From the NCBI GenBank assembly GCA_015679605.1, contig JAAAVE010000687.1:3806-14898 (forward strand): 11,093 bases of DNA, given 5' to 3'. The translations under genes and the position numbers were made by a program. The notes beneath the pieces were generated by a model. That model saw nothing but the letters and a program-made list of their open reading frames with translations. It was not told where the DNA came from and did not search any database. The DNA comes from Podila epigama. Taxonomy: Eukaryota > Mortierellomycota > Mortierellomycetes > Mortierellales > Mortierellaceae. Shown here piece by piece: positions 9,783-11,093 of the stretch (within the stretch, counting starts at the first letter, position 1; each line of letters opens with the position of its first letter).

Positions 9783-9880
9783 ATGCGAATGCGAGTTTTC
9801 GCATTTTACACTTTTTACACTTGTTTTCTACGATGCAAATGCGAGCCCAAAAAAAATCTCTATTCGCATTCGCATCGCAG
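9783..9880. repeat. Cluster of TGCGAA/TTCGCA hexamers with nested inverted repeats
   Basis: A perfect 12-base inverted repeat has arms ATGCGAATGCGA (9783-9794) and TCGCATTCGCAT (9864-9875). Inside the left part a tighter hairpin forms from AATGCGA (9788-9794) and TCGCATT (9799-9805) around a 4-base loop. A further partial copy, GATGCAAATGCGAG, lies between the arms near 9832-9845. The arms do not extend into longer terminal repeats, and I see no target-site duplication. Confidence 0.75.
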
Positions 9881-10261
9881 AAAACTCATGAAAGTGCACC
9901 TTGGTATGACCAAGCACAACTCTGTTTGTAGCTGTTCATGTGCGGACCCTTGGATGACCAGTGCCCCTCTAACGACCTCTATAATTTGAAACTTCAACAT
10001 CGACCATGTTAATTATCCTAACCTGCAACAGGGGAAGGGAGATGCTTTGCTTGTCTCACACAAGGGTCACCTTTTTTTATGTCTCGTCTTCATTCTTCTC
10101 TTCCGACTGCGCTCCACCCATGTTCTTTTCAACCCATATCGTACATCTACATTGATACGAACTATACGACTCCCATTGCCATCTGAACCCTCACTCCTCA
10201 ATACTCATTGTATCCCTTGTCCTACCTACCATTCACTCTTCCACTCACTCTTCATTGGGCC

Positions 10262-11093
10262 ATGCAGGTCACCACTCCAATTCCACACATCACTCAAGAC
10301 AGTCATTGGGATTGTGGTCTGGCATGTGTCGCCATGATTGCCCATGCCTTGGGCTCACACCTCTCCTTGGCAGAAGTTCGCATGCATTGTTCAGGTTAGT
10401 GAATGAATCAAATCATTGACTGTTGAAAGGGGGAAGGCAGCCCCCCGGTAACTCTCATTCCTCTCACTGTCCTTGTGTCCGTGCGCGTTAAACTTGGTCG
10501 CAAAAATGGGATTGGGGGCACTTTTCTTGAGCCGTCCGTTGGTTTGTAGGACTGTTGTCTGAGCATCTTCTTTTGGTTTGTCATTTTCTTTCCAAACAGT
10601 CGAGTCAGTATGGACCATTGATTTGGCCTACTTGTTACGCCAGTTGTCAAACGATCAAGCCTCGATACCCAAGGTCAACTTTTCTAAACGAACCCAGCTC
10701 GTCGTCCCGAGCCTGTCGCCGGGTCGTGACGAAGGCTGGGATTTCACATACTACACTAATACCATCGGTGCCGATGCCGCGCACTCGAAAGAAAGGTTTT
10801 ATCGCATGGTATGAGCAAGCATTTGGCATTTTTGGTGATAGAAAACAAGCACTAGCATGGTAAATATTTGTATTTAACTTTTCTATCTTGACCTTCCTCG
10901 ATCTTTACTTAGTCATTCGATGATGATCAAAAGCGCGTGAATGCCCTCTTTGATGGTGCTGACGCGGCCAACGTACGTGTCATCGAACTGTATGTCAATT
11001 CTTGTCAACAATATCTTTAGCAGCTAAGGACTCGAGGAATTGGAACGATGTATTGCATCTCCTTGGATTGTATTCATGGAGTCGAGGCAAAAA
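10262..11093 (+). CDS. GUCD1: GUCD1-like protein (Guanylate_cyc_2 family), 3' end outside window
   Basis: Homologue of animal GUCD1 and its plant relatives. Despite the family name, the conserved sequence is not a class III cyclase catalytic domain and instead recalls a C39-like cysteine-peptidase fold; its activity is uncertain. Exons 10262-10394, 10600-10808 and from 10913 join in phase (introns of 205 and 104 bases). Family blocks in order: HWDCGLAC (15-22, with Cys18 and Cys22), WTIDLAYL across the first junction (49-56), FYRM (111-114), and SFDDDQKRVNALFDGADAAN (115-134). The first ATG leads straight into the first block, as expected for the family. After about 10972 the splice pattern is unclear. 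The frame coding LEELERCIASPWIVFMESR (from 11031) resembles the next family block, but the obvious GTATGT donor at 10990 cannot reach it without a TAA at 11025-11027. The gene continues past the window. Confidence 0.85.

Larger units (their letters stand above)
9048..10261. other. Long intergenic region between ASCC2/Cue3 and the GUCD1-like gene
   Basis: About 1.2 kb with no gene I can support. The left part holds the ASCC2/Cue3 3' untranslated region; the right part, CT-rich and with few purines, is likely the promoter and leader of the GUCD1-like gene. In between are an 8-base inverted repeat, a TATAAATA motif, a CA-rich repeat and the TGCGAA/TTCGCA cluster, each listed separately. The ATG at 9670 opens a 73-codon frame encoding His/Thr repeats from the CA tract; I do not regard it as a gene. 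No tRNA-like fold was evident by eye. Confidence 0.6.

Noticed and set aside
9783-9880. Telomere-like or CRISPR-like repeat array
   Set aside because: The hexamers face both ways and are few and irregular, so this is not a telomere. There are no regular spacers and the DNA is eukaryotic, so it is not a CRISPR array.
9670-9891. 73-codon frame starting at an ATG just after the TATA-like motif
   Set aside because: Much of it is His/Thr repeats from the CA microsatellite and translation of the TGCGAA cluster, and the ATG is only a few bases after TATAAATA, upstream of any expected transcription start.
10262-11093. Genuine guanylate cyclase assignment for the last gene
   Set aside because: The family name includes guanylyl cyclase, but I see no class III cyclase catalytic motifs; the visible blocks (HWDCGLAC, WTIDLAYL) fit a C39-like fold, so the activity is left open.

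Overview
The window looks like nuclear DNA of a filamentous or early-diverging fungus. Spliceosomal introns (about 80-280 bases, GT...AG, often GTATGT or GTAAGT donors) interrupt every gene. Intergenic DNA is rich in A/T homopolymers and simple repeats. The encoded proteins are eukaryotic housekeeping and transport families, and the exchanger has a loop layout I associate with fungi. A zygomycete such as a Mortierella-like fungus is my guess; nothing in the sequence proves the taxon. All exon joins come from reading-frame continuity, splice signals and remembered family motifs, not from transcripts or searches.

Four protein genes are supported, in two head-to-head pairs of strands. (1) 846-4679, minus strand, 11 exons, 850 residues: a mitochondrial NCLX/fungal vacuolar-type Na+(cation)/Ca2+ exchanger with both alpha repeats intact. 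(2) 5058-5728, minus strand, 3 exons, 141 residues: TAF13, a histone-fold subunit of TFIID. (3) 6077-9047, plus strand, 5 exons, 845 residues: an ASCC2/Cue3 homologue, the CUE-domain subunit of the ribosome-quality-control trigger (RQT/ASC-1) complex. (4) 10262 to beyond the right edge, plus strand: a GUCD1-like protein (Guanylate_cyc_2 family), cut off by the window end.

TAF13 and the ASCC2/Cue3 gene are divergently transcribed from a shared 348-base gap, while the exchanger follows TAF13 in tandem. There is no operon logic and no evidence that the four products act in one pathway (calcium transport, basal transcription, stalled-ribosome rescue, and an uncharacterised C39-like fold protein).

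The gene-free stretches (1-845, 4680-5057, 5729-6076, 9048-10261) hold low-complexity DNA, possible promoter and polyadenylation signals and small inverted repeats. The most structured of these is a cluster of TGCGAA/TTCGCA hexamers at 9783-9880. I found no convincing new multi-gene system. The items most worth a check are that hexamer cluster, a tandem splice acceptor in the exchanger that would put a stop inside the ion-binding motif, and an unresolved splice junction with an in-frame stop in the GUCD1-like gene.
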